Positions 33,394 to 42,085 are shown, counted from the stretch's first letter. The stretch: 64,000 nucleotides of DNA from Neorhizobium galegae (GCF_017877055.1 NZ_JAGIPG010000002.1:1488001-1552000), one strand, 5' to 3'. Notes: generated by a model from the letters alone, not told the origin. A program made the numbers and translations.

Positions 33394-33854
33394 TGGCGAG
33401 CCTCCTCAGGCTGTTCGTGGCCCAGAACCCGATAGTGCAGCTCCTCTCCATCGAAGCACTTGGTTATGCCGACGATTGGCGGCTTGCCGTCTTCCGCAAG
33501 CTTTTCCTGTTGACGCTTGATTGCGTGCTCCGGGCTATCACAATCGGGCCATCCCGCAATTGCCTGCTTGGGGATCTCGCTACCCGCATCGGCCGGTACA
33601 CCGCTGTTCCAGACGATGAGGCCGACCCTCGTGGTCGTGCTGTAAGCGACCTCCAGCCAAGAGATGGTTGGCCATTTGAGCGTACCCTGACGCGCTGAGA
33701 TGTCGGCCGAATAGACTTCGTACGCTGCTTGGCCGCCATAGCTCTCCATCAGCTCGATCAATTTCGGCGACGGCTCCCGATCGCTTTCCGCCAACTCCCA
33801 AAAATACTCGATATTGGGAACATCGGGATCAATGACCTCCAGAACGTCAGGCAT
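33390..33854 (-). CDS. First gene of the SOS operon, hypothetical
   Basis: This 154-residue acidic protein starts MPDVLEVIDPDVPNIEYF and includes SWLEVAYSTTTRVGLIVWN. I chose the ATG at 33854 because AAGGAG lies 6 nt upstream. An ATG at 33917, with GAGG before it, would add 21 residues but leaves a leader of only about a dozen bases after the predicted promoter. The function is unknown. Confidence 0.68.
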   Translation of the reverse strand: MPDVLEVIDPDVPNIEYFWELAESDREPSPKLIELMESYGGQAAYEVYSADISARQGTLKWPTISWLEVAYSTTTRVGLIVWNSGVPADAGSEIPKQAIAGWPDCDSPEHAIKRQQEKLAEDGKPPIVGITKCFDGEELHYRVLGHEQPEEARQ

Positions 33855-33929
33855 GGCTACTCCTTCGCGCCGAAGCGCGGTCAAACTGTAGGTGATACGT
33901 GGATAGCCGCCCGCCATGGCGGCCTCGAT

Positions 33930-33944
33930 GTTCTAATTATGTTC
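33930..33944 (-). promoter_or_regulatory. LexA (SOS) box, alphaproteobacterial type
   Basis: GTTC-TAATTAT-GTTC is a perfect match to the alphaproteobacterial LexA site GTTC-N7-GTTC. It overlaps the -10 element of the promoter that reads into the minus-strand operon, so LexA binding would block polymerase. Confidence 0.82.
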
Positions 33945-33963
33945 TCATATGCCGGCGAGTCAA
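33936..33963 (-). promoter_or_regulatory. Sigma70-type promoter of the SOS operon
   Basis: On the minus strand TTGACT (-35, 33958-33963) is followed after 16 nt by CATAAT (-10, 33936-33941). The first gene starts 76 nt beyond the LexA box. Confidence 0.68.
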
Positions 33964-34001
33964 TTAGGGCCAGAGAAGATTCATCCGAGCCTTTATCAGC
34001 T

Positions 34002-34253
34002 TCATTGATCACGCACGAAAACGTCGGCCTCTTTTGCCGCGTCCAGGAAAGCCTTCCTCGCCTCCGATGGCATGCGCTTCCCTTCCAGTACGTCAAGGCA
34101 CACTTGGCGCGCCCGGCGATATTGGCGACCATTGGCGATCGGCCATTTGTTCAGCAGAACTCGAGCGGCCTCGCCGGTGCTGGTGATCGTGCGATATCCA
34201 CCCCGGCCGTCTTCCTCATATGTGATTGGTTTACTCCAACGCTTCGGATCCAT
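34002..34253 (-). CDS. DUF982 family protein
   Basis: This 83-residue protein has the DUF982 pattern: RWSKPITYEEDGRGGYRTI, LLNKWPIANGRQYRRA, then a C-terminal AFLDAAKEADVFV. The ATG at 34253 fits the family start; the frame is open to 34292. DUF982 proteins are abundant in rhizobia and of unknown function. Confidence 0.82.
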   Translation of the reverse strand: MDPKRWSKPITYEEDGRGGYRTITSTGEAARVLLNKWPIANGRQYRRARQVCLDVLEGKRMPSEARKAFLDAAKEADVFVRDQ

Positions 34254-34305
34254 GACGCTATACCTCCGTGTGGAATCGAACGGCGTCGACAAGGAGTCGT
34301 TCCAG

Positions 34306-34542
34306 TCATTCCATCCTGCGCTTGATCGCCTTCAGCAGTGCGTCGAGCTCGGCGTTCGATCCGTGTGCCAGCACCAGGTTATCCGCCATCTCTATGATCG
34401 CCGTCAGCACCTCGGTCTCCTCCCATCCGGCTTTCACCGCGGCGTGAATTATCTCTTGCAGCGGGACCTCGATCGCCATCTGGCAGAGGAGGTGGCGGTT
34501 GTCGCGGTCGGGCGGGACGGGCGGGGCAGGGATATCGATCAT
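34306..34542 (-). CDS. Small helical hypothetical protein
   Basis: This 78-residue protein is helical after a Pro-rich start (EVPLQEIIHAAVKAGWEETEVLTAI) and ends in ALLKAIKRRME. It is well spaced from its neighbours and has GAGGA-type upstream sequence. The function is unknown. Confidence 0.62.
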   Translation of the reverse strand: MIDIPAPPVPPDRDNRHLLCQMAIEVPLQEIIHAAVKAGWEETEVLTAIIEMADNLVLAHGSNAELDALLKAIKRRME

Positions 34543-34712
34543 CAGGAGGATGATAGGGCGCTCACGCCATAAGGACAGATTCCGTGGTCGCGCGGCTAAA
34601 AATCATGTCGCGAGCGGACCCGACATCTGTTCACGAAGATCCGTTCGTGGTGTGGTTGATGAACCGCGCCACCGTGGCGCGCCCTCCGCAAAGGCCAACG
34701 ATCGGGATTTAC

Positions 34713-35441
34713 ATGGCAGAAGGTCAAGACCTGGTAATCGCAATAGCGACCGAAGTGGCGCAGCAGATCGCGAAAGACGCCTACTCTGATGGATTTTCAC
34801 CGGCAATGAGACAGTCCGGGTCAATCCTGTCAGATATGATAAAGACGCTGCACCTGGCCTTGGCGCCCATCCAGTTCACAGCTGCCATCCAAGACAGATA
34901 TCGTCAGTTTCTGAACACTGCCATCCGCAGGGTTCCCGAAGCCAGCAGAATTGCGCCACCGCCTCAGATCCTTGGCCCGGTGCTGGAAGGCATCAAATAC
35001 GAACCCATTGACGGAGATATCGCAAAGCTGTTCTCAAATCTGCTTTCCAGAGCATTTGACAAGGACCGTGTGAACGAGGCTCATCCCGCCTTCCCGTCGA
35101 TTATCCGTCAATTATCTTCTGATGAGGCTGTCCTGTTGGAGGCCATAGCCACACCAGGTGGACTTGGTTTTGAAGTGGAAATCATTAAGGATTACAGCGC
35201 AGACCCGCCAAGCCTTAAACGTCAACGCTCTTACAATCTGGCTCCCACAGCGCTGATTAGCTTTCGCGAAAATATCGAGATGTATGTATCGCACTTGGCC
35301 AACCTCGGGCTTACCGAGCATCATCAAGTGCGAATCGGAGAACCCCCCGATGAGCGAAACGGCGAATTATTTGAGATTTACTTCTATGAAATCAGCTTCA
35401 CTCGGTTCGGACGGACATTCTGGGAAGCCGTCAGTGACTAA
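34713..35441 (+). CDS. DUF4393 / Abi-alpha family protein, likely phage-exclusion gene
   Basis: This protein of 242 residues (from the ATG at 34713; the frame is open to a GTG at 34584) carries the DUF4393 pattern: QILGPVLEGIKYEPIDGDI, then LFSNLLSRAFDKDR, and HPAFPSIIRQLSSDEAVLLEAI. The family contains the abortive-infection protein Abi-alpha. It is the last gene before the attachment site, a common place for prophage defence cargo. It is noticeably AT-richer than the structural genes. Exclusion of other phages is inferred. Confidence 0.78.
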   Translation: MAEGQDLVIAIATEVAQQIAKDAYSDGFSPAMRQSGSILSDMIKTLHLALAPIQFTAAIQDRYRQFLNTAIRRVPEASRIAPPPQILGPVLEGIKYEPIDGDIAKLFSNLLSRAFDKDRVNEAHPAFPSIIRQLSSDEAVLLEAIATPGGLGFEVEIIKDYSADPPSLKRQRSYNLAPTALISFRENIEMYVSHLANLGLTEHHQVRIGEPPDERNGELFEIYFYEISFTRFGRTFWEAVSD

Positions 35442-35500
35442 TGAGGAGGATTCGTAGGTAGTCGGAGACGTAACGAAGGGAGAACATCGGCGCGGGAGTT

Positions 35501-35520
35501 CGGGACTTTTCCGGGACTTT
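35501..35520. repeat. Short direct repeat CGGGACTTT near the prophage end
   Basis: CGGGACTTT occurs at 35501-35509 and 35512-35520 in the gap between the Abi gene and the tRNA. It may be an arm-type site for an integrase near attR, but only two copies are seen. Confidence 0.3.
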
Positions 35521-35620
35521 ATGCACTGATCTTCGTATTTTGAGCGGTTTTTGTTCCGTTTTCCCCTTTCGGGGAGAACATCCAAAATCCTGATTTTGAC
35601 TGAGATTTCAAGGGGATAAT

Positions 35621-35697
<77 letters not shown>

Positions 35698-35809
35698 ACC
35701 TGCTCAATGAGCATGTTTTCCCTAGTCGCTCCGCTATCGCGGCGCAAGCTCAAAATCCCTCGATCGGAAGAAAAAGAGGATGGTCGGTACAAGAATGCGC
35801 CGGTGAACA

Positions 35810-35842
35810 TAAAAGCCGCGTCCCGAATTCGGGCGCGGCTTT
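35810..35842. terminator. Bidirectional terminator
   Basis: GCCGCG and CGCGGC enclose CCCG-AATT-CGGG with one bulged base. AAAA lies on the left and TTT on the right, so it can act for the minus-strand gene at 35877 and in the other direction. Confidence 0.65.
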
Positions 35843-35876
35843 CGAGGTCGGTCGCGCGATCAGCCCCGGCGGCAGG

Positions 35877-36200
35877 TCAGATTTCGGGGCAGCCGCGGCG
35901 GTTGGCGAAGGTGATGCGATCCGGCCCGTTGCGCGTGAAGCCCTCGACGGTGATGCTGCGGCTCGTCACGCGGACGACCTGGGCGTCGCGAAAGCCTTCG
36001 TGGCGGGCCGCGGCACGCGCTTCACCGGGGCTGCAGCCGCGACGATCATAATCGCGGTCCCGGTCGCGGATCATCGGCCGCACGCCATCTGGCCCGACGC
36101 GCAGCTTGATATCCTGTGCGGAAGCGGGAACGGAGAAGGCGCCGATGGCGCCTAACGAAAGGGCAACGGCAAGCCCGATATTCGAGATCAGTCTGATCAT
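35877..36200 (-). CDS. Secreted Arg-rich rhizobial protein
   Basis: This 107-residue protein has a signal peptide (VALSLGAIGAFSVPASAQ, cleavage after ASA), then an RDRDRDYDRRGCSPGEARAAA segment and FANRRGCPEI, with two Cys likely to pair. AGGAGGATAACC gives a strong ribosome site. Related proteins are common in Rhizobiaceae. The role is unknown. Confidence 0.78.
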   Translation of the reverse strand: MIRLISNIGLAVALSLGAIGAFSVPASAQDIKLRVGPDGVRPMIRDRDRDYDRRGCSPGEARAAARHEGFRDAQVVRVTSRSITVEGFTRNGPDRITFANRRGCPEI

Positions 36201-36383
36201 GGTTATCCTCCTTGTGCGCGGCGGTTCAACCGTCTAGGCGCCAATTGGTTCACGACAGACCAACTAGAAGAGGATGGCAAAGGTTCCTGTGAAGGGAGAT
36301 CTCAAGTGTAAGCCGACGCTACACAGGTCTCGACTTCGGCATGGAATCTGGGCAAAAAGTCGAACGGGATATCTGAAGGACGT

Positions 36384-36572
36384 CTAGCGGAAACGCGGTG
36401 CGCGGCTCGCATTCATCAGCAGCTCCTGCTGGGAGGCAAACGGTCCGAGAAGCTTCAGCAGGCGGGTTTCTTCTCCACGATCAAGACGATAACGCTTGGC
36501 GAATTCGGCAACGCTCCAGACTTTCTTCAAGCCTTTACTGTCGATCTCGTCGAGATTCATATGCGTGGTCAT
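36384..36572 (-). CDS. Small conserved rhizobial protein
   Basis: This 62-residue protein contains LKKVWSVAEFAKRYRLDRGEE, helix-turn-helix-like in outline, and ends SRAPRFR. AAGGGG precedes the ATG. It resembles a conserved rhizobial family of unknown function; a small DNA-binding protein is possible. Confidence 0.75.
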   Translation of the reverse strand: MTTHMNLDEIDSKGLKKVWSVAEFAKRYRLDRGEETRLLKLLGPFASQQELLMNASRAPRFR

Positions 36573-36675
36573 AAGTATCCCCTTTCTTGCTTATTTGAAA
36601 CTAAACTCACCGGGCGAATTTTGTTCCAGACAACTCTGAGCTTCTATCGTTAATAATGTATCCTCTAACGAACCC

Positions 36676-36825
36676 TCACTTCTCTTGGACTTTTATACCA
36701 TTCTGGCCGATGCTGAGCTCGACGCCCTTCGGCTTGGTTTCTTCGCGATAGACGTAAAAACCGAGGCCGACGACGGCTACGAGCAAAGCGCCGATAACCA
36801 GGTAGAGATTGTTCGTGCGTGTCAT
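36676..36825 (-). CDS. Tiny membrane protein
   Basis: This 49-residue protein has one span (LYLVIGALLVAVVGLGFYVY), then a charged segment (REETKPKGVELSIGQNGIKV). GGGGG lies before the ATG at 36825. The reading frame fits conserved single-span rhizobial proteins. The function is unknown. Confidence 0.72.
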   Translation of the reverse strand: MTRTNNLYLVIGALLVAVVGLGFYVYREETKPKGVELSIGQNGIKVQEK

Positions 36826-36899
36826 GCGTGCCCCCTGCATATCGTCTAATGGCGGGGAAACGCATGAGATCTCAAAGAGTTCCCGCGCTGCAGCGACTT

Positions 36900-37193
36900 T
36901 CAGTCGTCGTTGGCGGCGTTGAGGTTCTGGGGGCGGATTCCCTCGTCGTGAAACTGCTGTCGTAGCCTCAGCCCCGGCCCGGCGCCTGCGTCGTCCTCGC
37001 CCGCGCCGAGGAAAAGCACGCCCTTCGATTCAAATATGGAGCGTAGCCGATCGGTGACGGCTGCGTTCGCGAAGACATGCGAGGCCTCGGCTTCTTCGAT
37101 CACGGATTTGGAAAGCCCGGATGCGGCGGCGAGTTCCTCCACCGTCATTCCTGTCATCGCGCGTGCGGCGCGGATTTGAGAAACCGTCAGCAT
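36900..37193 (-). CDS. XRE-family helix-turn-helix regulator
   Basis: This 97-residue protein has an HTH at about residues 3-56 (IRAARAMTGMTVEELAAASGLSKSVI). A short Phe-Glu-rich part follows (LRSIFESKGVLFL), the layout of small rhizobial XRE regulators. The ATG at 37193 fits the family; the longer open frame to 37370 overlaps the polymerase gene and is not used. Targets are unknown. Confidence 0.78.
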   Translation of the reverse strand: MLTVSQIRAARAMTGMTVEELAAASGLSKSVIEEAEASHVFANAAVTDRLRSIFESKGVLFLGAGEDDAGAGPGLRLRQQFHDEGIRPQNLNAANDD

Positions 37194-37224
37194 AGTAGGA
37201 AATCTGGAGCGCCAGGCCTCAAAG

Positions 37225-38496
37225 TCAAGCGGTCTTGGCCGACGACGGAGGGGATCGTCGCTGCGACCGGATGAAGCGGTGTTCCAGCGCAATGCAGCCC
37301 CAGACGATGCCGAGCAGGAGGTAGAAATGCCGCCAGTGGTCGGTGTCGATAACGTTCCCGATGATCGCATGACCCAGTATCATCACCCACGCGATCATCA
37401 GATAGGCCTGCCACGGGCGTTCACGCAGCATGTAGCGGAAGCCGAAGCAGAGTGTCGACCAGATCATGATCTGATAGGTGATTGCGCCGAGCCAGCCGTA
37501 GGTGGTCAGTGTCTTCAGCCAGATATTGTGCTCGTCCTCGCCAAAGATCTTGCCAAAGGCCATGGGGCCTAGCCCGAGCGGCCGTTCCATGGCCATCAGG
37601 AAACCGATCTTGTGACGTTCGAAGCGGCCGAGGCGGGCGCCGTCATATTCCTGCACCAGCTTGGCGCGGTTCGTGAACAGGTCGGAGACCTGCGGAAACT
37701 GCAGCGCGATCGCCAGCGCCAGGATGAGGAAGATCGCGGCTCCGCCGGCGATCGCAAGAATCTTGAACCGGAACGCGGTGGTGCGCTCCTTCAGCAGCAT
37801 GACGATGACGAGCGCGATACCGGCAAATATCAGAAGGCCCCAGGCGGCGCGCGAGAAGGAGAGGAAGATGCCGAGCGCGAGAATGAGAATGCCGGCGATC
37901 AGCAGCGGAGCCTTCATCAGCGGTCCGGTCAGCAACCGGTAGAGGAGGTAGAGGAGGGGGGCGACGAGATAGGGGCCGAAGACGTTCGGGTCCTGAAAGG
38001 CGCCCATGGCGCGGTTGTAGCGGGTGAAGACGTGCGAGCCGGGAAAGGCGTTGAAATAGCCGAGGACGCCGAGCAGCGAGGTGATGATCGCAGCGATCAC
38101 CCAGGCCTTGAAGATCAGGTTCAGGCGCCGGTGGTCGTTCTCGATGATCGCCGCGTAAAAGACCGCGCTCAGTGCCAGGAAGGTGGAGACGGCGAAATAC
38201 ATGGGAGCCTCGCTCATGTCCTTCATGACGAACATGGAGAACAGGCCGCTCATGTTGAACGTCAGCAGCATCGCGAGAAGCGGCGCGACGGTGCGCGATA
38301 TCTTCAGGCCGAGCAGGAACCAGATGCCGATCTGGATCACCATGATCAGTTCGTAAGGGGCAGGCTCGGAAATGACGAAGCCGGACAGGAAGACGCCAAA
38401 CGCGATCAGGCCGGAACCAGCCAGCTTCACGGCGGCAAGCCGCCCGTCGAAACCCGCCAAATGGCCGCCCGGTCGGCTATAGTCGAGCGTGCTCAA
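37225..38496 (-). CDS. O-antigen ligase/polymerase-like exopolysaccharide protein (ExoQ/Wzy type)
   Basis: This 423-residue membrane protein has about 10-12 spans and the Wzy/WaaL-type loop with GLGPMAFGKIFGEDEHNIWLK near residues 312-332. It joins repeat units on the outside of the inner membrane. It begins at a TTG that overlaps the stop of the glycosyl-phosphate transferase (TTGA), so the two are coupled. Confidence 0.85.
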   Translation of the reverse strand: MSTLDYSRPGGHLAGFDGRLAAVKLAGSGLIAFGVFLSGFVISEPAPYELIMVIQIGIWFLLGLKISRTVAPLLAMLLTFNMSGLFSMFVMKDMSEAPMYFAVSTFLALSAVFYAAIIENDHRRLNLIFKAWVIAAIITSLLGVLGYFNAFPGSHVFTRYNRAMGAFQDPNVFGPYLVAPLLYLLYRLLTGPLMKAPLLIAGILILALGIFLSFSRAAWGLLIFAGIALVIVMLLKERTTAFRFKILAIAGGAAIFLILALAIALQFPQVSDLFTNRAKLVQEYDGARLGRFERHKIGFLMAMERPLGLGPMAFGKIFGEDEHNIWLKTLTTYGWLGAITYQIMIWSTLCFGFRYMLRERPWQAYLMIAWVMILGHAIIGNVIDTDHWRHFYLLLGIVWGCIALEHRFIRSQRRSPPSSAKTA

Positions 38497-40046
38497 TAGG
38501 CGTTATCCGTGTTGAGAAGCCGGATCGGCGTCAGGAACAGGATCTTCAGGTCGAAAAGCAGGGACCAGTTCTCGATATAGTCGAGGTCGTAGGCCGTGCG
38601 GGCGCGGATTTTTTCGTCGCTGTCGAGCTCGCCGCGCAGGCCGTTGATCTGGGCCCAGCCGGTGACGCCCGGCTTCACGCGGTGGCGGGCGAAATAGCTC
38701 TCGACCACGTCGACATATTTGCGCGTTCCCGTCTGGGCGAGCACCGCGTGCGGGCGCGGGCCGACGAGCGAAAGCTGGCCGCGCAGAACATTGAACAGCT
38801 GCGGCAGTTCGTCGATCGAGGATTTGCGCAGGAAGCGGCCGACCGGCGTGACGCGCGGGTCGCCCTTGGTGACGGCCTTGACCGCCGTCTGGTCGCTGAG
38901 GTCGGCATACATCGAACGGAACTTCAGGACGTCGATGATCTCGTTGTTGAAGCCGTGGCGCTTCTGGCGAAACAGGATCGGCCCCTTCGAGGTCGCCTTC
39001 ACAGCGACAGCCGCGCCCAGCATGATCGGCCAGGTGAGGAGAAGGCCGACCACCGAAAAGACGATGTCGAAGACGCGCTTGGCGACCGAATCCCAGTCGC
39101 GGATCGGCTTGTCGAAAATGTCGAACATCGGCACGGCGCCGACGTGCGAGTAGGAGCGGGGGCGAAAGCGCAGTCGATTGGCATGGGCGGCAAGGCGGAT
39201 ATCGACCGGCAGCACCCAGAGCTTGCGCAGCAGCTGCAGGATGCGGGCCTCGGCACTGGCCGGCAGCGCGATGATCAGCATGTCGATGCGGGCGAGGCGG
39301 GCGAATTCGATGAGCTCCGCGAAGGTCCCGAGCTTCGGGTAACCCGCGACGACGGTCGGCGAGCGTTCGCTGTTGCGGTCGTCGAAAATGCCGCAGATGC
39401 GGATGTCATTGTCGGGCTGCTGTTCGAGCTGGCGGACGAGCTGCTTGGCCGGTTCACCGCCGCCGACGATGATGGCGCGGCGCTCCATCACGCCGTTGCG
39501 GCCCCAGTGACGGATGGCGAAGGCCGTGAGCTGCCGTTCGAGGAACAGGAAAGCGGCGCCGGTGACCAGCCAGGCGAAAAGGCCGGTAAGCGGATAGGGC
39601 TTGGGTTCGACGAGATAGAGGGTGGATGCGGTCAGCAAAAAACCGATCGTCCAGCCGACGAAGACCCGCTTGGCGCTGCGCGAGGCGCCACGCAGCGACG
39701 GGATCTGATAGGTGTCGGCCACCTGCAGAAGCAGCACCGTGAGTGTCGAGCCCCAGGCGATGAGGGCGAAGCGGGCGAGAAAGCCGGTGAGATCGATCGG
39801 TGCGAAAAGCGCCCCGACGCCAAGTCCGATGGCAAGCATCGCCAGGAGCTCGAACAGCCGGAACAGGCCGATCAGCATCGTCGGCGAATAGCTGTCGTTG
39901 CGGAACTGCTCGGCGATCTGGCGGGCGAACGGATTGAGCACCGTGGCGTTCGCCGGATCGTGCTTTTCGTCGGCTGCACGGAGTTCCGAAACCTTCTTGC
40001 GAAGGCTTTCGACATCGAACTGCTCGGACTTGTTCGGCTGGTTCAT
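38493..40046 (-). CDS. Undecaprenyl-phosphate glycosyl-1-phosphate transferase
   Basis: This 517-residue protein has four N-terminal spans, a CoA-binding-like central domain (AIIVGGGEPAKQLVRQLE), then the transferase domain. The transferase has KRVFDIVFSVVGLLLTWP, KFRSMYAD and RKSSIDELPQLFNVLRG, ending LKILFLTPIRLLNTDNAY. It loads the first sugar of the exopolysaccharide unit onto the lipid carrier. The start at 40046 has AGGGAT upstream; the frame is open to 40109. Confidence 0.92.
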   Translation of the reverse strand: MNQPNKSEQFDVESLRKKVSELRAADEKHDPANATVLNPFARQIAEQFRNDSYSPTMLIGLFRLFELLAMLAIGLGVGALFAPIDLTGFLARFALIAWGSTLTVLLLQVADTYQIPSLRGASRSAKRVFVGWTIGFLLTASTLYLVEPKPYPLTGLFAWLVTGAAFLFLERQLTAFAIRHWGRNGVMERRAIIVGGGEPAKQLVRQLEQQPDNDIRICGIFDDRNSERSPTVVAGYPKLGTFAELIEFARLARIDMLIIALPASAEARILQLLRKLWVLPVDIRLAAHANRLRFRPRSYSHVGAVPMFDIFDKPIRDWDSVAKRVFDIVFSVVGLLLTWPIMLGAAVAVKATSKGPILFRQKRHGFNNEIIDVLKFRSMYADLSDQTAVKAVTKGDPRVTPVGRFLRKSSIDELPQLFNVLRGQLSLVGPRPHAVLAQTGTRKYVDVVESYFARHRVKPGVTGWAQINGLRGELDSDEKIRARTAYDLDYIENWSLLFDLKILFLTPIRLLNTDNAY

Positions 40047-40145
40047 GGACCGATCCCTTTGGTCTTCCGAGCCCGGCGGCGGCGGAAGCCCGGGCGACAC
40101 TGGAAGCAATGCGAAACGCTTACCAAAAAGAGGTGAAGGAAGCCT

Positions 40146-41306
40146 TTAGTCGCGGCCGGAATCAGACCTCGAACCTGTCAGATCTTGATACAGGTTCAGC
40201 ATTTCCCGGCCCATGACCGAGGCGGAAAACACCGCTTTGAAAGCGTCCGGTTTCGGCATCACCGCGTCCTGCCAGCCAGGCGTGGTGACCGCCTGTGTCA
40301 TGACGCGGGCGAGATCCTCGGCATCGCCGGGATTGGCAAGGGCAGCACTGGTCTCGCCGAGCACTTCGGGAATGCCGCCGACCCGCGAGGCGATCACCGG
40401 CTTGCCGGCGGCTAAGGCCTCCAGCACGATATAGGGCATCGCCTCTGCACGGGAGGGGACAACGACGATCTTTGCCATGGCAAACGCATCGCGCGCCGGC
40501 ATCGCCGGCCTCATCTGGATACGGCGGCCCAGTCCCCGCTCGGCCATCATCGCCTCGTAGCGGTCGCGATCCGGGCCATCGCCGACCATCAGGGCCGAAA
40601 GCGGATGACCGACCGCCCTTTCGGTGCGGGCGAAGGCATCGATGAAGACGTCCGGCCCCTTGAGGTCGCGCAGCATGCCGATATAGAGGAAATGTGGTGC
40701 CGCCGGGCCGGTGGCAATCGGTTCGAACTCGGCATCCTTGATGCCGTTGTAGATCACCCGCGACACCTTGCGCGGCTTGCCGACCTTGGCCTCGTAGGTG
40801 CGCCGCTCGTAGTCGCAGACGAAGACGAGAGCGTCGCCGAGATGCTCCTGGAAACGTTCGAGCCGCAGCACGGCCTGGCCGGAAAGGCTCGACCGGCTGA
40901 AATGCAGGCTGCCGCCATGCGGCGAATAAAGGCGGGCTACGCGATACCTGTTGACCCGCAGGGCTGAGCCGATCAGCCGGGCAATGGCGCCACCCTTGGC
41001 GCCGTGCCCGTGCAAGATGTCCGGCTGCAAGCTCTTGATATGTTTGTAACTCCTGTAGATGGCGGCGAAATCGGAAGGGGCGATTGCGCGGCGCATCGGA
41101 ATGCGGGTGAGGCCGAGCGAAAGCAGCGGCCGGATGCTGTCGAAGAGGCGGTCCTCATGCGCTCCGCCGGTCGAACTGTCGCACAGGATGCCAACCTCAT
41201 GGCCGGCCGCCCGATGCTCCTCGACGAGGTCGCGCACGTGGCGAAAAATCCCGCCGACGGGCGACCTGAAGCAGTGGAGTATCCGCAAGGGAGGGCTCTG
41301 CGCCAT
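40146..41306 (-). CDS. Glycosyltransferase family 4
   Basis: This 386-residue GT-B enzyme has SPVGGIFRHVRDL near the N-terminus, HGHGAKGGAIAR, and a C-terminal E-x7-E-like block (PSRAEAMPYIVLEALAAGKPVI). It adds a sugar to the growing exopolysaccharide unit. The start at 41306 leaves 7 nt after the export gene; the frame is open further to 41354 inside that gene. Confidence 0.88.
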   Translation of the reverse strand: MAQSPPLRILHCFRSPVGGIFRHVRDLVEEHRAAGHEVGILCDSSTGGAHEDRLFDSIRPLLSLGLTRIPMRRAIAPSDFAAIYRSYKHIKSLQPDILHGHGAKGGAIARLIGSALRVNRYRVARLYSPHGGSLHFSRSSLSGQAVLRLERFQEHLGDALVFVCDYERRTYEAKVGKPRKVSRVIYNGIKDAEFEPIATGPAAPHFLYIGMLRDLKGPDVFIDAFARTERAVGHPLSALMVGDGPDRDRYEAMMAERGLGRRIQMRPAMPARDAFAMAKIVVVPSRAEAMPYIVLEALAAGKPVIASRVGGIPEVLGETSAALANPGDAEDLARVMTQAVTTPGWQDAVMPKPDAFKAVFSASVMGREMLNLYQDLTGSRSDSGRD

Positions 41307-41313
41307 GGACCGG

Positions 41314-41898
41314 TCAGAACAGCCGCTCGCGAACGTAGATCGTGTCGCCGGCAAGCACCGTGGAAGAGATGACGGTGCGGCCGGTGATCACCTGGCCGTT
41401 GATCTTGCGGGTGACGTCGACATCGCGCTGGTTGCCGCGGGAGGTGAAGCCGCCGGCGATCGCGATCGCGTTCTGGGCGGTCATACCCGGCACGTAGGAA
41501 TATTGTCCCGGCCGGCCGACTTCGCCCATGACGAAGACGGGACGGTAGCGGTCGATCTCGGCGGTAACGTCCGGATCGCGCAGATAACCCTGCTTCAGGC
41601 GCGACGCGATCGAGCCTTCCAGCGCCGGCAGCGTCTGGCCGCGGGCAGCCACCTGGCCGATCAGCGGAAAGGCGATGTAACCGGCCTGATCGACCGTATA
41701 GGTATTGGTGAGGCCGGGCTGCTCAAAGACGCTGACGCGCAGGCGGTCGCCGCTATCCAGCCTGTACGGCTGCATAGCTGCCTGCTGGAAACTTTTCGGA
41801 GCGGGCGCGTAGCTCGTGCAGCCGGCAAGCGCCGTCGCAGCGAGGGCTAACGCCAGCACCTGTTTGGCCATCACGCGTTTGAAGGGGGCGAAGGACAT
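41314..41898 (-). CDS. Polysaccharide export lipoprotein (Wza/ExoF-type)
   Basis: This 194-residue protein has a lipoprotein signal (LALALAATALAGC), then the Poly_export domain (YRLDSGDRLRVSVFEQPGL) and an SLBB domain (VFVMGEVGRPGQYSYVPGMT). It forms or serves the outer-membrane export channel. First gene of the minus-strand exo operon; divergent from the Wzz-like gene. Confidence 0.9.
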   Translation of the reverse strand: MSFAPFKRVMAKQVLALALAATALAGCTSYAPAPKSFQQAAMQPYRLDSGDRLRVSVFEQPGLTNTYTVDQAGYIAFPLIGQVAARGQTLPALEGSIASRLKQGYLRDPDVTAEIDRYRPVFVMGEVGRPGQYSYVPGMTAQNAIAIAGGFTSRGNQRDVDVTRKINGQVITGRTVISSTVLAGDTIYVRERLF

Positions 41899-41953
41899 TT
41901 CCGCGTTCGAGGCTCCGGCTGTTCATACCATCTGTCCCCGTTATCGATCCGTT

Positions 41954-42032
41954 AGGGTTAATGCCCGGTAAAGAGGCCGGGAATTTGGGGATTTTCTTGG
42001 AGCTTTAACGGCTGTACTTGGCCATTAACCCT
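41954..42032. promoter_or_regulatory. Inverted repeat in the divergent exo promoter region
   Basis: AGGGTTAATG (41954-41963) and CATTAACCCT (42023-42032) are a perfect 10-bp inverted repeat separated by 59 bp, in the 187-bp gap between the two divergent exo genes. It could let one regulator control both directions. TTAA-type half sites also recall CtrA, but the spacing does not match its consensus. Confidence 0.45.
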
Positions 42033-42085
42033 CGCGTTACCATGATCCTTTACTCTTCGCCGAAACCGATCAGTTGGAGCGTATC

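Noticed and set aside
35501-35520. CGGGACTTT direct repeat as the attachment core pair
   Set aside because: The two copies are only 2 bp apart, so they cannot be the two ends of the prophage; the tRNA 3' end is the better core.
38682-40136. 484-codon plus-strand frame opposite the glycosyl-phosphate transferase
   Set aside because: Highly charged low-complexity translation with no family; the opposite strand encodes a textbook enzyme.
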